Assembly: GCF_009801115.1 (NCBI RefSeq) | Contig: NZ_VTOL01000003.1 | Coordinates: 186,001 to 250,000, forward strand | Direction of reading: 5' to 3' | Source: Dyadobacter sp. 3J3 | Lineage (GTDB): Bacteria; Bacteroidota; Bacteroidia; Cytophagales; Spirosomataceae | Length of the DNA: 64,000 bases | Shown here: positions 45,685 to 54,190 of the stretch, piece after piece | Layout of the letters: the number at the start of each line of letters is the position of its first letter | How positions within the stretch are numbered: position 1 is the first letter of the stretch | The notes under the pieces: generated by a model | Told to the model about the DNA's origin: nothing | The model's input: the letters and a program-made list of their open reading frames with translations, nothing else | The model's database searches: none | Position numbers and translations under genes: made by a program

Positions 45685-46319
45685 ACAGCTTCAAGCTTTA
45701 TTAAATTTTTATTTTTCAGAGCAAAACTTGCCGTTACGCTCAACCCTTCTTGTTGAAAAAGCTGGTGAGAAGAAATTAGAAAAGTAACGCCCCTTGCGTG
45801 GTAGTTTTCGATCAGATTGAAAAGCGACATTCTTGCTTCCTTATCAATGGTAATAAGTGGCTCATCTAAAATAATCACGGACGGATTTCCCAGAAAAGCG
45901 ACGGCAAGAGATACTTTTTTAACCATTCCACTTGAACAACTTCCAAAAGAATTTTTCAAATAGTTAATTCCCAAAGCGTCGATTAGCATTTCGGCTTGTC
46001 CTGCGGGACTTTGTTTTGCTTCGGCCACAAAAGCTATCAAATCACCCGGCGTCAGAAAAGAAGGATATAACGGCTCAGCTTCTCCCAGATTTAATCTCAA
46101 ACGATAGTCAACCGGCTGATTTTTAAGATTGTATTTTTGATCCAAAATAATATCACCCGAACTTGGCAACATGCCTGCCAGAGTTCTGAATAATGTTGAT
46201 TTTCCCGCACCGTTTTCTCCCTGAATCCAGTAAATTCCATAATCCACTGTCCATGAAGGAATTGCCAGGACTTCATATGATCCGTATCGCTGTGATAGAT
46301 TTTGAATTTCCAGAACCAT
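45681..46319 (-). CDS. ABC transporter ATP-binding protein
   Basis: This gives 212 residues from the ATG at 46317-46319. Walker A is GENGAGKST, Walker B VIILDEPLI, and the switch His is in ISSHQ. The signature is CSSGMVKK instead of LSGGQ, and the Q-loop is in a GEAEPLYPS region, both atypical but compatible with exporters of the CcmA/NatA kind. It is short for an ABC subunit. It overlaps the permease gene by 4 bp. Confidence 0.82.
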   Translation of the reverse strand: MVLEIQNLSQRYGSYEVLAIPSWTVDYGIYWIQGENGAGKSTLFRTLAGMLPSSGDIILDQKYNLKNQPVDYRLRLNLGEAEPLYPSFLTPGDLIAFVAEAKQSPAGQAEMLIDALGINYLKNSFGSCSSGMVKKVSLAVAFLGNPSVIILDEPLITIDKEARMSLFNLIENYHARGVTFLISSHQLFQQEGLSVTASFALKNKNLIKLEAV

Positions 46320-46579
46320 CAATCTATATATAATTTTATTTTATATTAAAGGTAACAAAAACGTTAATATGCAATCTAATAATCGGCGGTTTTTCATAAA
46401 AATAAAAGAAGATAAAGATCAACCTGCAACAAGACAAAATAAATTAACTATCCGACTTTTTAAAAATTTTTAATAAATTGCATCACATTTATCATTCATA
46501 GATTGTCATAACCTTCTTTGAAAAAATTCCAAATTCATTCCTTACTAAATCTATCCATAAATAAGAACAACTCCTGAAC

Positions 46580-47614
46580 ATGAAACCAACCCGCCGTTCC
46601 TTTTTACGCTTGTCAGCCCTGGCAATTCCGTTTACTCAAATTAATAAACTATTTGCCTCAACGGCGGTTAATAAACCAATTGTCGTTTCGACCTGGGATA
46701 GCGGGCAAATTGCCAATTCGGCAGCCTGGCCTGTTTTGGAAAAAGGTGGAAAAGCGCTCGACGCTGTTGAACAAGCCGCGATTGCCATTGAAAACGATAT
46801 CAATTGCTGCGTTGGTCTGGGTGGAAATCCTGACCGCGACGGATACGTTACGCTTGATGCGAGTATCATGGATGAAAAGGCAAACTGTGGCTCGGTAGCG
46901 TTTTTGGAAAGAATTAAACACCCGATTTCAGTTGCCAGAAAATTAATGGAAACTACTCCGCACGTTTTTCTGGCGGGAGTTGGTGCACAACAATTTGCAA
47001 TCGCAAACGGGTTTCCGCTTGAATCTGGCGAGCTGTCTCCGGATGCGGCAAAAGCCTATAAAGAATGGCTGGTAAAAGCAGAATATAAACCGGTCATCAA
47101 TATCGAACATCAGCAGGCACATCCAAAAGGAGGACACGGACCTTTCGCTCCCAACCGTTTTGACGATGGTTCTTTCAATCATGACACCATGGGAACCATT
47201 GCGCTGGATGCCAATGGCGATGTTTCGGGCATGTGCACGACCAGCGGTATGGGTTTCAAAATGCGTGGACGTGTGGGTGACACACCCATCATCGGCGCAG
47301 GTTTGTTTGTAGACAATGAAGTAGGCGCGGCGACGTCATCCGGACAAGGTGAAGAGGTAATTCGCGTTTGCGGAACACACCTTGTTGTTGAATTTATGCG
47401 TAACGGACTTTCTCCTTATGAGGCATGTAAAAAAGCCGTGGAAAGAATTGTAAAACCAAATCCGGAACGTGCCAAAACTTTTCAGGTTGGCTTAATTGCA
47501 ATTAATAAGCAAGGTGAAGTTGGCGCATATTCTGTTCAGAAAGGATTTAACTATACCGTCACTGAAAAAGGTGGCAAAGGAAAAGTGATCAATGCGAAAA
47601 GCCACTTCGCCTGA
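46580..47614 (+). CDS. N4-(beta-N-acetylglucosaminyl)-L-asparaginase (glycosylasparaginase)
   Basis: This is a 344-residue exported N-terminal-nucleophile hydrolase that splits the GlcNAc-Asn bond of N-glycoproteins. The leader contains a twin arginine (TRRSFLRLSALAIPF), so export by Tat is likely. The autocleavage and nucleophile site is HDTMGTIALD (Thr203). The family blocks CVGLGGNPDRDGYVTLDASI, NCGSVAFLERIKHPISVAR and RGRVGDTPIIGAGLFVDNE are those of the well-known Flavobacterium enzyme. Two fucosidase genes follow in the same direction, which suggests glycoprotein degradation. Confidence 0.92.
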   Translation: MKPTRRSFLRLSALAIPFTQINKLFASTAVNKPIVVSTWDSGQIANSAAWPVLEKGGKALDAVEQAAIAIENDINCCVGLGGNPDRDGYVTLDASIMDEKANCGSVAFLERIKHPISVARKLMETTPHVFLAGVGAQQFAIANGFPLESGELSPDAAKAYKEWLVKAEYKPVINIEHQQAHPKGGHGPFAPNRFDDGSFNHDTMGTIALDANGDVSGMCTTSGMGFKMRGRVGDTPIIGAGLFVDNEVGAATSSGQGEEVIRVCGTHLVVEFMRNGLSPYEACKKAVERIVKPNPERAKTFQVGLIAINKQGEVGAYSVQKGFNYTVTEKGGKGKVINAKSHFA

Positions 47615-47619
47615 TATCT

Positions 47620-47649
47620 GGCAATCGGCTTTCAGCAGTCGGCAATCAG
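47620..47649 (+). repeat. short repeat after the glycosylasparaginase stop
   Basis: GGCAATCGG (47620-47628) and GGCAATCAG (47641-47649) are direct repeats around CTTTCAGCAGTC, six bases after the TGA. The inner part (47625-47645) recurs near 4690-4710. Confidence 0.45.
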
Positions 47650-47726
47650 ATTCTTGGTAGAAACAAGCTTGTTGCCGGTACCAGGATTCAGACAATTTAC
47701 TACAATTGAACCATATTATTAAGAAA

Positions 47727-49145
47727 ATGAAATTAAACAGTATACTTCCTTCCATACTCCTATTATTAACAACAGTCAGTTTTGCGCAGCAGCATTCTGA
47801 GCAAAATCACTCCAATTATATCGCACCAACCGATCCTTTGGTGCAACAAAAATTAAGCAAATGGCAGGATGTCAAATTCGGCCTTTTGATGCACTGGGGT
47901 ACTTACAGCCAATGGGGGATTGTAGAATCCTGGTCGCTTTGCCCGGAAGATGAAGGCTGGTGTGAACGCCGCGGACCACATTCCCATGACTGGTTTGAAT
48001 ACAAAAAAGCTTATGAAGAAATTGGAAAAACTTTTAATCCGGTAAAATTCAATCCGGAAAGATGGGCGCTGGCGGCAAAAAATGCAGGGATGAAATATGT
48101 TGTTTTTACAACTAAACACCATGATGGATTTGCGATGTTTGACTCCAAGTATACCGACTATAAAATCACGAACACGCCTTTCAAAACCAATCCAAAAGCA
48201 AATGTTACGAAGGAAGTACTTTCTGCTTTCCGTAATCAGGGATTTATGACGGGGACTTACTTCTCAAAACCTGACTGGAATACACCGTCTTACTGGTGGA
48301 AATATTTCCCACCAAAAGACCGTAACGTTTCTTATGATCCTAAAAAATACCCTGACCAGTGGAATAAATTCAAGGATTTTACCTACAATCAGATTGAAGA
48401 ATTGATGTCAGATTATGGTTCTGTTGACATTCTTTGGCTGGATGGAGGCTGGATTCGTCCTAAAAGTACCATTGATCCAAACATCAGCTGGCAGAAAAGT
48501 ATTCCGTATGATCAGGATATTGATATGGCCAAAATCGCAAAAATGGCGCGTTCACATCAGCCAGGATTATTGGTTGTAGACCGTACTGTTACGGGTGAAT
48601 TTGAAAACTACGTTACCCCTGAACAGTCAATTCCCGATCACTACATGTCTATTCCATGGGAATCCTGTTTGACAATGGGTGATTCCTGGTCTTACATTCC
48701 AAAAGAAAATTTCAAATCGACTGAAAAACTGGTTCATACTTTGATTGATATCGTTGCCAAAGGAGGTAACCTGTTGCTCAATATCGCTCCGGGACCTGAT
48801 GGAGAATGGCACGAAGAAGCATATCAGCGCCTGGATGAGATTGGAAAATGGATGAACGTAAACAGCGTCGGCATTTATGAAACCAAACCTGCTGCACCAT
48901 ATCGTCAGGGAAAATGGGCCTACACTAAAAAAGGAAATACTACCTATGCATTTTATCTTGCTGAAAAAGGGGAAGCAGTTCCTGCAAGTTTAAAACCGGA
49001 TGGTTTGACAATTCCTGCCACAGCGAAAATTACTATTGCTGGTAATAAAAAAGCCTTGCGTATGAAAAATGGTATGATTGAAGTTCCGGCAAAAACAATT
49101 GCAGAAGTTGGGGCTCAACCGGCTTATTTGTTTGTGATTAACTAG
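47727..49145 (+). CDS. alpha-L-fucosidase, GH29 (first copy)
   Basis: This gives 472 residues from the ATG at 47727; the frame opens at a TTG in 47706. The signal peptide (SILPSILLLLTTVSFAQ) indicates export. GH29 blocks: KFGLLMHWGTYSQWG, KYVVFTTKHHDGFAMFDSKY, and VDILWLDGGW, whose Asp is the nucleophile. A C-terminal beta domain follows (about 380-470). GH29 enzymes release alpha-L-fucose with retention. A 94-bp hairpin follows immediately after the stop. Confidence 0.93.
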   Translation: MKLNSILPSILLLLTTVSFAQQHSEQNHSNYIAPTDPLVQQKLSKWQDVKFGLLMHWGTYSQWGIVESWSLCPEDEGWCERRGPHSHDWFEYKKAYEEIGKTFNPVKFNPERWALAAKNAGMKYVVFTTKHHDGFAMFDSKYTDYKITNTPFKTNPKANVTKEVLSAFRNQGFMTGTYFSKPDWNTPSYWWKYFPPKDRNVSYDPKKYPDQWNKFKDFTYNQIEELMSDYGSVDILWLDGGWIRPKSTIDPNISWQKSIPYDQDIDMAKIAKMARSHQPGLLVVDRTVTGEFENYVTPEQSIPDHYMSIPWESCLTMGDSWSYIPKENFKSTEKLVHTLIDIVAKGGNLLLNIAPGPDGEWHEEAYQRLDEIGKWMNVNSVGIYETKPAAPYRQGKWAYTKKGNTTYAFYLAEKGEAVPASLKPDGLTIPATAKITIAGNKKALRMKNGMIEVPAKTIAEVGAQPAYLFVIN

Positions 49146-49148
49146 TAA

Positions 49149-49242
49149 TTTTAACCGCAATGGACGCAATGGGTTTCGCAATGGACGCAATTGTAAACGC
49201 TCGCGTCCATTGCGAATTCTATTGCGTCTATTGCGGTTAAAA
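49149..49242. repeat. 94-bp imperfect palindrome between the two fucosidase genes
   Basis: Arms of 40 nt pair with 4 mismatches around a 14-nt loop. Each arm holds the word CGCAATGGACGC or its variant, and CGCAATGGACGCAAT occurs twice in the left arm. It starts 4 bp after the first fucosidase stop. It lacks a clear T-run. It could be a retroregulator or terminator, and its internal direct repeats suggest a mobile or REP-like origin. Confidence 0.85.
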
Positions 49243-49325
49243 TTTGATAAGTAATCTTATATTTGTTAATAGTAGCAGGATTCCAAAATAAGTATACATA
49301 CAACAGGGAAAACATCTAAACAAAA

Positions 49326-50789
49326 ATGATAAAATCAATAGCCGCGTTACTTTTGTTGACGGCCATTAATACCTTCGCACAAACTCCTCCCAAACCTTAC
49401 GGTGCCCTACCTGCTCCAAGGCAGCTCGCATGGCATGAAACAGAAGTTTATGGTATTATGCATTTCACTCCGACAACCTTTGAAAACAAGGAATGGGGTT
49501 TTGGCGATGCGGATCCTAAATCATTCAATCCAAAAGATTTTAATGCTGAACAAATCGTACTTGCTGCAAAAGCAGGTGGTTTGAGAGGTATCGTTTTTGT
49601 TGCAAAACATCATGATGGTTTCGCACTTTGGCCAACGAAAACCACTGAATATAATATATCTAAAAGCCCGTTCCGTGACGGAAAAGGCGATATGGTTAAA
49701 GAGGTTGCAGACGCAGCCCGTAAACATGGCTTGAAATTTGGTGTTTATTGCTCGCCCTGGGACCGGAATAATCCCAAATACGGGACAGACGAATATCTGG
49801 CTATTTACCGCGAACAGCTCAAAGAGCTTTACACAAATTACGGTCCGTTGTTCATGTCCTGGCATGATGGCGCCAATGGCGGTGACGGATATTATGGCGG
49901 TGCGAAAGAAAAACGCTCGATAGACAATACAACGTATTACCAATGGGATTCCACCTGGACTAACCTGACCCGTAAATTGCAGCCGACGGCTAATATTTTC
50001 AGTGATGTTGGCTGGGATGTTCGCTGGGTTGGAAATGAAAACGGAGAAGCCGCTGAAACTTCCTGGGCGACCTTAACACCGGTTCCTTCCAAAGGACAAA
50101 ATGTTGCCGTTCCCGGTCAGGCTAATGCTGATGAAAATCCGGGCGGAACGAGAAATGGAAAATTCTGGATTCCTGCCGAATGTGATGTTCCGTTACGCAA
50201 AGGCTGGTTCTACCATCCGGATCAAAAACCAAAAACACCTGAAAAACTTTTTGAATTATACTTAAAAAGCGTTGGACGCGGCGCAGGCCTGGATTTAGGA
50301 CTTGCTCCCGATACCAGAGGCCAGCTTCATGAAGATGACGTAGCAGCGTTAAAAACATTTGGAGACCGTGTGAAAAATACTTTTGCAACAAATCTAATTG
50401 CACGTGCGAGTTCAAAAGCTGTTAACGTAAGAGGCTATAACTCCATTTACAGCGCGAAAAATATTTTAGACGGAAAACCTGAATCTTACTGGGCAACGGA
50501 TGAAGATTTCAAAACGCCGGAAGTGACAATCGATCTTAGCAATCCTGTAACGTTTGATATCATCAGTTTACAGGAATACATTAAACTGGGACAAAGAATT
50601 GAAGGTTTTGCAGTAGATGTTTGGGAAGGCACTGACTGGAAAGAAGTAGCAACAGGAACAAGTGTTGGTGCAAAACGTTTAATCAAATTATCGGCTCCGG
50701 TAACAGGACAAAAATTCAGATTGAGAATTACCAAATCACCAGTTAGTGTGGCTATTAGTGAATTTGGATTGTATAAGGATTCAATGTAA
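49326..50789 (+). CDS. alpha-L-fucosidase, GH29 with C-terminal discoidin domain
   Basis: This is a 487-residue exported enzyme (signal peptide SIAALLLLTAINTFAQ). GH29 blocks: EVYGIMHFTPTTFENKEWG, GIVFVAKHHDGFALWP and GPLFMSWHDGANGG, whose Asp is the expected nucleophile. Residues about 370-487 form a beta-rich F5/8 type C (discoidin)-like carbohydrate-binding domain (NILDGKPESYWATDE). It differs from the first copy in length and end, so the two are not a recent duplication. TATATTTG at about 49259-49266 fits a -7 box. A perfect terminator follows. Confidence 0.92.
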   Translation: MIKSIAALLLLTAINTFAQTPPKPYGALPAPRQLAWHETEVYGIMHFTPTTFENKEWGFGDADPKSFNPKDFNAEQIVLAAKAGGLRGIVFVAKHHDGFALWPTKTTEYNISKSPFRDGKGDMVKEVADAARKHGLKFGVYCSPWDRNNPKYGTDEYLAIYREQLKELYTNYGPLFMSWHDGANGGDGYYGGAKEKRSIDNTTYYQWDSTWTNLTRKLQPTANIFSDVGWDVRWVGNENGEAAETSWATLTPVPSKGQNVAVPGQANADENPGGTRNGKFWIPAECDVPLRKGWFYHPDQKPKTPEKLFELYLKSVGRGAGLDLGLAPDTRGQLHEDDVAALKTFGDRVKNTFATNLIARASSKAVNVRGYNSIYSAKNILDGKPESYWATDEDFKTPEVTIDLSNPVTFDIISLQEYIKLGQRIEGFAVDVWEGTDWKEVATGTSVGAKRLIKLSAPVTGQKFRLRITKSPVSVAISEFGLYKDSM

Positions 50790-50809
50790 CTGACTGATAT
50801 TTTTTCAGA

Positions 50810-50846
50810 AAAAAGCCCTTTGACGCCAGTCGTCAAAGGGCTTTTT
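50810..50846. terminator. intrinsic terminator between the second fucosidase and the next leftward gene
   Basis: AAAAAGCCCTTTGACG pairs perfectly with CGTCAAAGGGCTTTTT (16 bp) around CCAGT, with T-runs on both strands, so it can end both convergent genes. Confidence 0.95.
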
Positions 50847-50884
50847 GTTTGACCTTATTTTGGTAATAATGACAATTCCAGAAG

Positions 50885-51292
50885 CTATTTTTTCCAGAAT
50901 AAATACATTGAATAGTATAAGATGAGTAGTCCGCCACTGGTAGTAATGCTGCCAGGAAGCGGTGAATCCAACGCTAACAGAAGCACAAGGCCAATTAAGG
51001 CAATCCCCATTCCTACCATAGCGATTATCTTTTTGCGGCCAAGTGTTATGGAGTTGGCGGAAGCATTTTCCTGCTGATTTTCAAAATTTACATTTGGTTT
51101 ATTCCAGTTTCTAATTTCATTGACAATAGTTAGAATTGCAATACCAATTAAAAACCATTTCTGATAGCTATGCAAATTGCTGTAAAGGTCTTCATTCAAG
51201 GGGTAGATTATATTGATGATGGCTCCGAAAACCATAACCGCCAGGAACAGATAAAACAGCACTTTTTTAGAAACTTTCATATCAGTTAGCAT
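50885..51292 (-). CDS. membrane protein of unknown function
   Basis: This is a 135-residue protein with four hydrophobic helices in two pairs (about 10-28, 43-58, 86-105 and 112-130). Between the pairs is a short polar linker (NKPNVNFENQQENASANS). The start is the ATG at 51290-51292, with another in-frame ATG four codons later. It is the last of three small leftward membrane-protein genes, 8 bp after the next one. I recognise no family. Confidence 0.6.
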   Translation of the reverse strand: MLTDMKVSKKVLFYLFLAVMVFGAIINIIYPLNEDLYSNLHSYQKWFLIGIAILTIVNEIRNWNKPNVNFENQQENASANSITLGRKKIIAMVGMGIALIGLVLLLALDSPLPGSITTSGGLLILYYSMYLFWKK

Positions 51293-51300
51293 TGAAGTAA

Positions 51301-51486
51301 CTAAATTCTTTGCTTACCTTTTTTCCTGAAATATCTTACCAAAAGAAATATAGCCAAGATTTCCGTAAACCAACCGAGGTACATGGCCATTCTTCCGGTC
51401 ATTTTGCCATCAAAATTTATAAAAAGAAAACAACCGATCAATACGATCAGCATTCCGATTAAAAAAATTGATATAATCCTTTTCAT
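51301..51486 (-). CDS. small membrane protein of unknown function
   Basis: This is a 61-residue protein with two predicted helices (IISIFLIGMLIVLIGCFLF and MAMYLGWFTEILAIFLLV), a Lys/Arg-rich end and no motif I know. It sits 12 bp after one small membrane gene and 8 bp before the other, which makes a three-gene operon likely. Confidence 0.6.
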   Translation of the reverse strand: MKRIISIFLIGMLIVLIGCFLFINFDGKMTGRMAMYLGWFTEILAIFLLVRYFRKKGKQRI

Positions 51487-51498
51487 ACCGTAATCGGT

Positions 51499-51756
51499 TT
51501 AAAAATCCAGAAATAAAGTCTTGAAGAATTTCGTATCCCAAAACGGAATAAACATACGCCAGAAATCCTTCCTTTCCAGTTTGTTTAAAGCTAATAGTCG
51601 CAGGCCGCTCACGTAAGGATGATATAAGAAAGCGTAAATCTGTAAGCCGATAACGAATACAATCGGGCTGATTAAATGGTTTTTTGTGCAAAAAGCTAAT
51701 ACACCGAGAGGTATAAAAATCAATCCGTAATAGACCAGGATATTCTTTGTTTTCAT
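51499..51756 (-). CDS. small membrane protein of unknown function
   Basis: This gives 85 residues from the ATG at 51754-51756; an open frame extends 20 codons upstream into the terminator region, so the shorter start is preferred. Two helices (NILVYYGLIFIPLGVLAFC and LISPIVFVIGLQIYAFLY) are followed by a basic, aromatic tail (FWRMFIPFWDTKFFKTLF). It is the first of three small membrane genes. Confidence 0.6.
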   Translation of the reverse strand: MKTKNILVYYGLIFIPLGVLAFCTKNHLISPIVFVIGLQIYAFLYHPYVSGLRLLALNKLERKDFWRMFIPFWDTKFFKTLFLDF

Positions 51757-51796
51757 AATGAAGAGCTTGGTTAACATTTGTGCTCTGGTAATACGG

Positions 51797-51853
51797 AAAA
51801 ACCCTGATTTGGTCACATATTTTCTGGAAAATACATGATCAAATCAGGGTTTT
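51797..51853 (-). terminator. terminator after the SusCD operon
   Basis: AACCCTGATTTG pairs with CAAATCAGGGTT, extended by A/T ends, over a 28-base loop. It lies 22 bp after the DUF4302 stop and shows that the three small membrane genes are a separate unit. Confidence 0.75.
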
Positions 51854-51874
51854 AATTTAGTATATTTCTATTCT

Positions 51875-53191
51875 TTACCGCTGCCAGCTAATCCACCCCT
51901 TACCATCCTTCGCGCTTACCATATCGTAGGCATTATCTGAAAGCTGAATGATGTAGAATCCGTTTGTATCATAAAAAAGATTCTTTGAAAGCACAACAGG
52001 TCCCGATGACGGATAAGTTTGTGAAGTTCCCAAGGCCTTAAAAATTATCCTTCCGTCTGTAGAGAAAGTAGGCGGTGAAGTAACTGCATCAAAGTATTGT
52101 ATTTCCAAATTCTGATCAGGCGTGTAAAAGAGTGGACCGAATAAATCATAATTAGAGCCGAATTGAGGATAATAAATGTAGTAGTAGTATTTAGATGTCC
52201 CCTCTTGCAACGTATTTACTCCAAATGCATCGTCAACACCATTTACATGAAAGCCATCAGGAGCAAACCAATAGCTATCCTGCGACAACGCTGCCTGATA
52301 CCACCTCTTCGCGGCGGCCACATCCACCTTTATAGGTTTTGCGGCGTCAACAATTGTTGTTTTTGTTCCGGAAGCTGTAACGCCCAAAACCATATTCGCA
52401 GCGTCCCAGGTGATATTTGTAAAACCGTTCAGGGTTGTCGAGCCATTAACAAACGGAGTTAAAAATGAAACGCCGGTTGAGCTGTAATAATAATCAGTAG
52501 TAAACGAATTAACTGTTGTGCCGGTTAGCCAGTTTAATGTGATCGTACGTACATTTTGGTTTACGGCTATTTCGTAGGTAACGCCACCTGCAACAAAACG
52601 TTTAAAATAAGTAAGGTATTTGGAAATATTGCTAAAAAGCAAACTTTTAGCCATTCCTCCATTTCCATAAGCCGTGGCTTCTTCCTGCGTTGCCTTGATT
52701 AAAATAAGCTTGCTTTGGTTTTTGGTACCCGTTAAAGTAATATTTCCGGTATTGAGGGAATCACCATTAAAAGAAAATTCATAATCTGATTTCAAACCAT
52801 CACCATAACTCCCTCCATTGACCCCTCCGTCCGGATCCGCCAATACGTGCAGGTAAGAATAGGTGTCAAAAATTAATGACGGCGTTTGCATCGCTTTCAA
52901 CCGGTAACTGCTTTCTTTTGGCGTAGCAGCAGATTCCGCAGCAAAATCAGAATACATAACAACACGATTCTGATCATTGAATTTGAAATAAAAGCTATAC
53001 ACACCTCCGCCGCCCGGATATATGATGCCCTTCCATCCATATGGCGAACCGGATAATTGTTTCTGGTAATCGGCCAGCGCTGCATTGATACGTTCATCCG
53101 CTGTTTGTTCAAAAACGTCATTGTCATCACTGCATGACCAAAGTCCGGCAAGAAGAAATAATAACAGATAGGACAGATACTTATTTTTCAT
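51875..53191 (-). CDS. DUF4302 lipoprotein
   Basis: This is a 438-residue lipoprotein: signal SYLLLFLLAGLWSCS with Cys20 as the mature start, then an Asp-rich stretch (SDDNDVF) that fits surface export in Bacteroidota. The domain matches DUF4302, starting with DERINAALADYQKQLSGSPYGWKG and a long beta-rich body. Such genes follow SusC/SusD pairs with a metallopeptidase in related genomes, but what the domain binds is unknown. It is the last gene of the operon, 27 bp after the metallopeptidase gene. Confidence 0.85.
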   Translation of the reverse strand: MKNKYLSYLLLFLLAGLWSCSDDNDVFEQTADERINAALADYQKQLSGSPYGWKGIIYPGGGGVYSFYFKFNDQNRVVMYSDFAAESAATPKESSYRLKAMQTPSLIFDTYSYLHVLADPDGGVNGGSYGDGLKSDYEFSFNGDSLNTGNITLTGTKNQSKLILIKATQEEATAYGNGGMAKSLLFSNISKYLTYFKRFVAGGVTYEIAVNQNVRTITLNWLTGTTVNSFTTDYYYSSTGVSFLTPFVNGSTTLNGFTNITWDAANMVLGVTASGTKTTIVDAAKPIKVDVAAAKRWYQAALSQDSYWFAPDGFHVNGVDDAFGVNTLQEGTSKYYYYIYYPQFGSNYDLFGPLFYTPDQNLEIQYFDAVTSPPTFSTDGRIIFKALGTSQTYPSSGPVVLSKNLFYDTNGFYIIQLSDNAYDMVSAKDGKGWISWQR

Positions 53192-53218
53192 TGGAAATCT
53201 TTTTGAACGAACAATTTC

Positions 53219-54142
53219 TTATAACAACGGAACCAGCGCGGCGCGGGTTTTCTTTTGTAATTCATAAAAATCAATACCCCAGGCAGTCTTGTAATAACCA
53301 ACCACGAGTGCTTCTTTTCTTCTTAATTTCGCTTGTGCATCGGCCTGACTTGTACCGTTTACACTAAAACCTGCAGGGATTGAATTTATAATTTTTTCCC
53401 AGCCGCCTTTTCCTTCAATCAGTAGGATCGAAATGGTTTCAACAAAATCATCATCAAAACCTGAACTAGAATACGCTGTAACAAATCCATCCTGCCGCGC
53501 TTCTGCATCACTAATATTGATCCAGTTTTCTCCCTGAAACAATCCTTTGCAAACGGTTTTAAATTCAACAGGATAAAGAATGTTCTGATGTAAAATATGC
53601 CCGAATTCGTGCTGCAAGGTGTGTACAAATTCTTTCACTTTGTTAGAATCCGTCGCTGCTACGTAGTCTGCCGTTCCGCGGGTTTTAAAATTATTTACAT
53701 CAAAAAGTACGATTTTCCTACCGCCCTCGGCTTGTCCAAGTACTACGCCACCATTCGACAAGTATTGCACACTTCCAGAAAGAATGAAAGTTTTGGGAGA
53801 GTACATATTGAAAAACGTCAGGCTTTTTTGCTGAACATAAGGCACGATCCATGCACTTTTAACAACCTTTGACAAAGGAATAATTTTCTCCTCTTTCGGC
53901 GGTACCAGCGTTTTAGTAACATCCCCAAACTCAAACTGGTCCCAACGATATTTCATCTGAATATTGTAAGGAGTTGTCAGGCTGTCTTTAATATAGTTAT
54001 CAATAACTGTTGGCGGTATAGTAATACCACCAAGGTCTGCAATTTCTGCGACGTCACCGATCGAATCTTCCTTACAGGAGATCAGCAAAAGGCCAAGGGC
54101 AAGAAGAGAAAGGAGGTAGTTATAAGTAATTTTAATATTCAT
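53219..54142 (-). CDS. putative zinc metallopeptidase lipoprotein (HExxH)
   Basis: This gives 307 residues from the ATG at 54140-54142; an upstream ATG adds 10. Its signal ends LLALGLLLISCKED, with Cys as lipid anchor. The zinc motif is HEFGHILHQ, placed after LQ, in a gluzincin-like setting; a candidate third ligand is not certain (the conserved DAEARQDGFVTAYS segment downstream is a plausible site). It belongs to the substrate-binding-type metallopeptidases found in SusC/SusD operons. It probably cleaves proteins or peptides at the cell surface. It lies 48 bp after susD. Confidence 0.85.
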   Translation of the reverse strand: MNIKITYNYLLSLLALGLLLISCKEDSIGDVAEIADLGGITIPPTVIDNYIKDSLTTPYNIQMKYRWDQFEFGDVTKTLVPPKEEKIIPLSKVVKSAWIVPYVQQKSLTFFNMYSPKTFILSGSVQYLSNGGVVLGQAEGGRKIVLFDVNNFKTRGTADYVAATDSNKVKEFVHTLQHEFGHILHQNILYPVEFKTVCKGLFQGENWINISDAEARQDGFVTAYSSSGFDDDFVETISILLIEGKGGWEKIINSIPAGFSVNGTSQADAQAKLRRKEALVVGYYKTAWGIDFYELQKKTRAALVPLL

Positions 54143-54190
54143 CTTATAAAGATCATTAATATATTTTTTCAAAAGCTAAAATTCAATTAC

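Noticed and set aside
49149..49242. CRISPR-like array because of repeated CGCAATGGACGCAAT
   Set aside because: Only two direct copies are present and the block is a palindrome without regular spacers; no cas genes are near.
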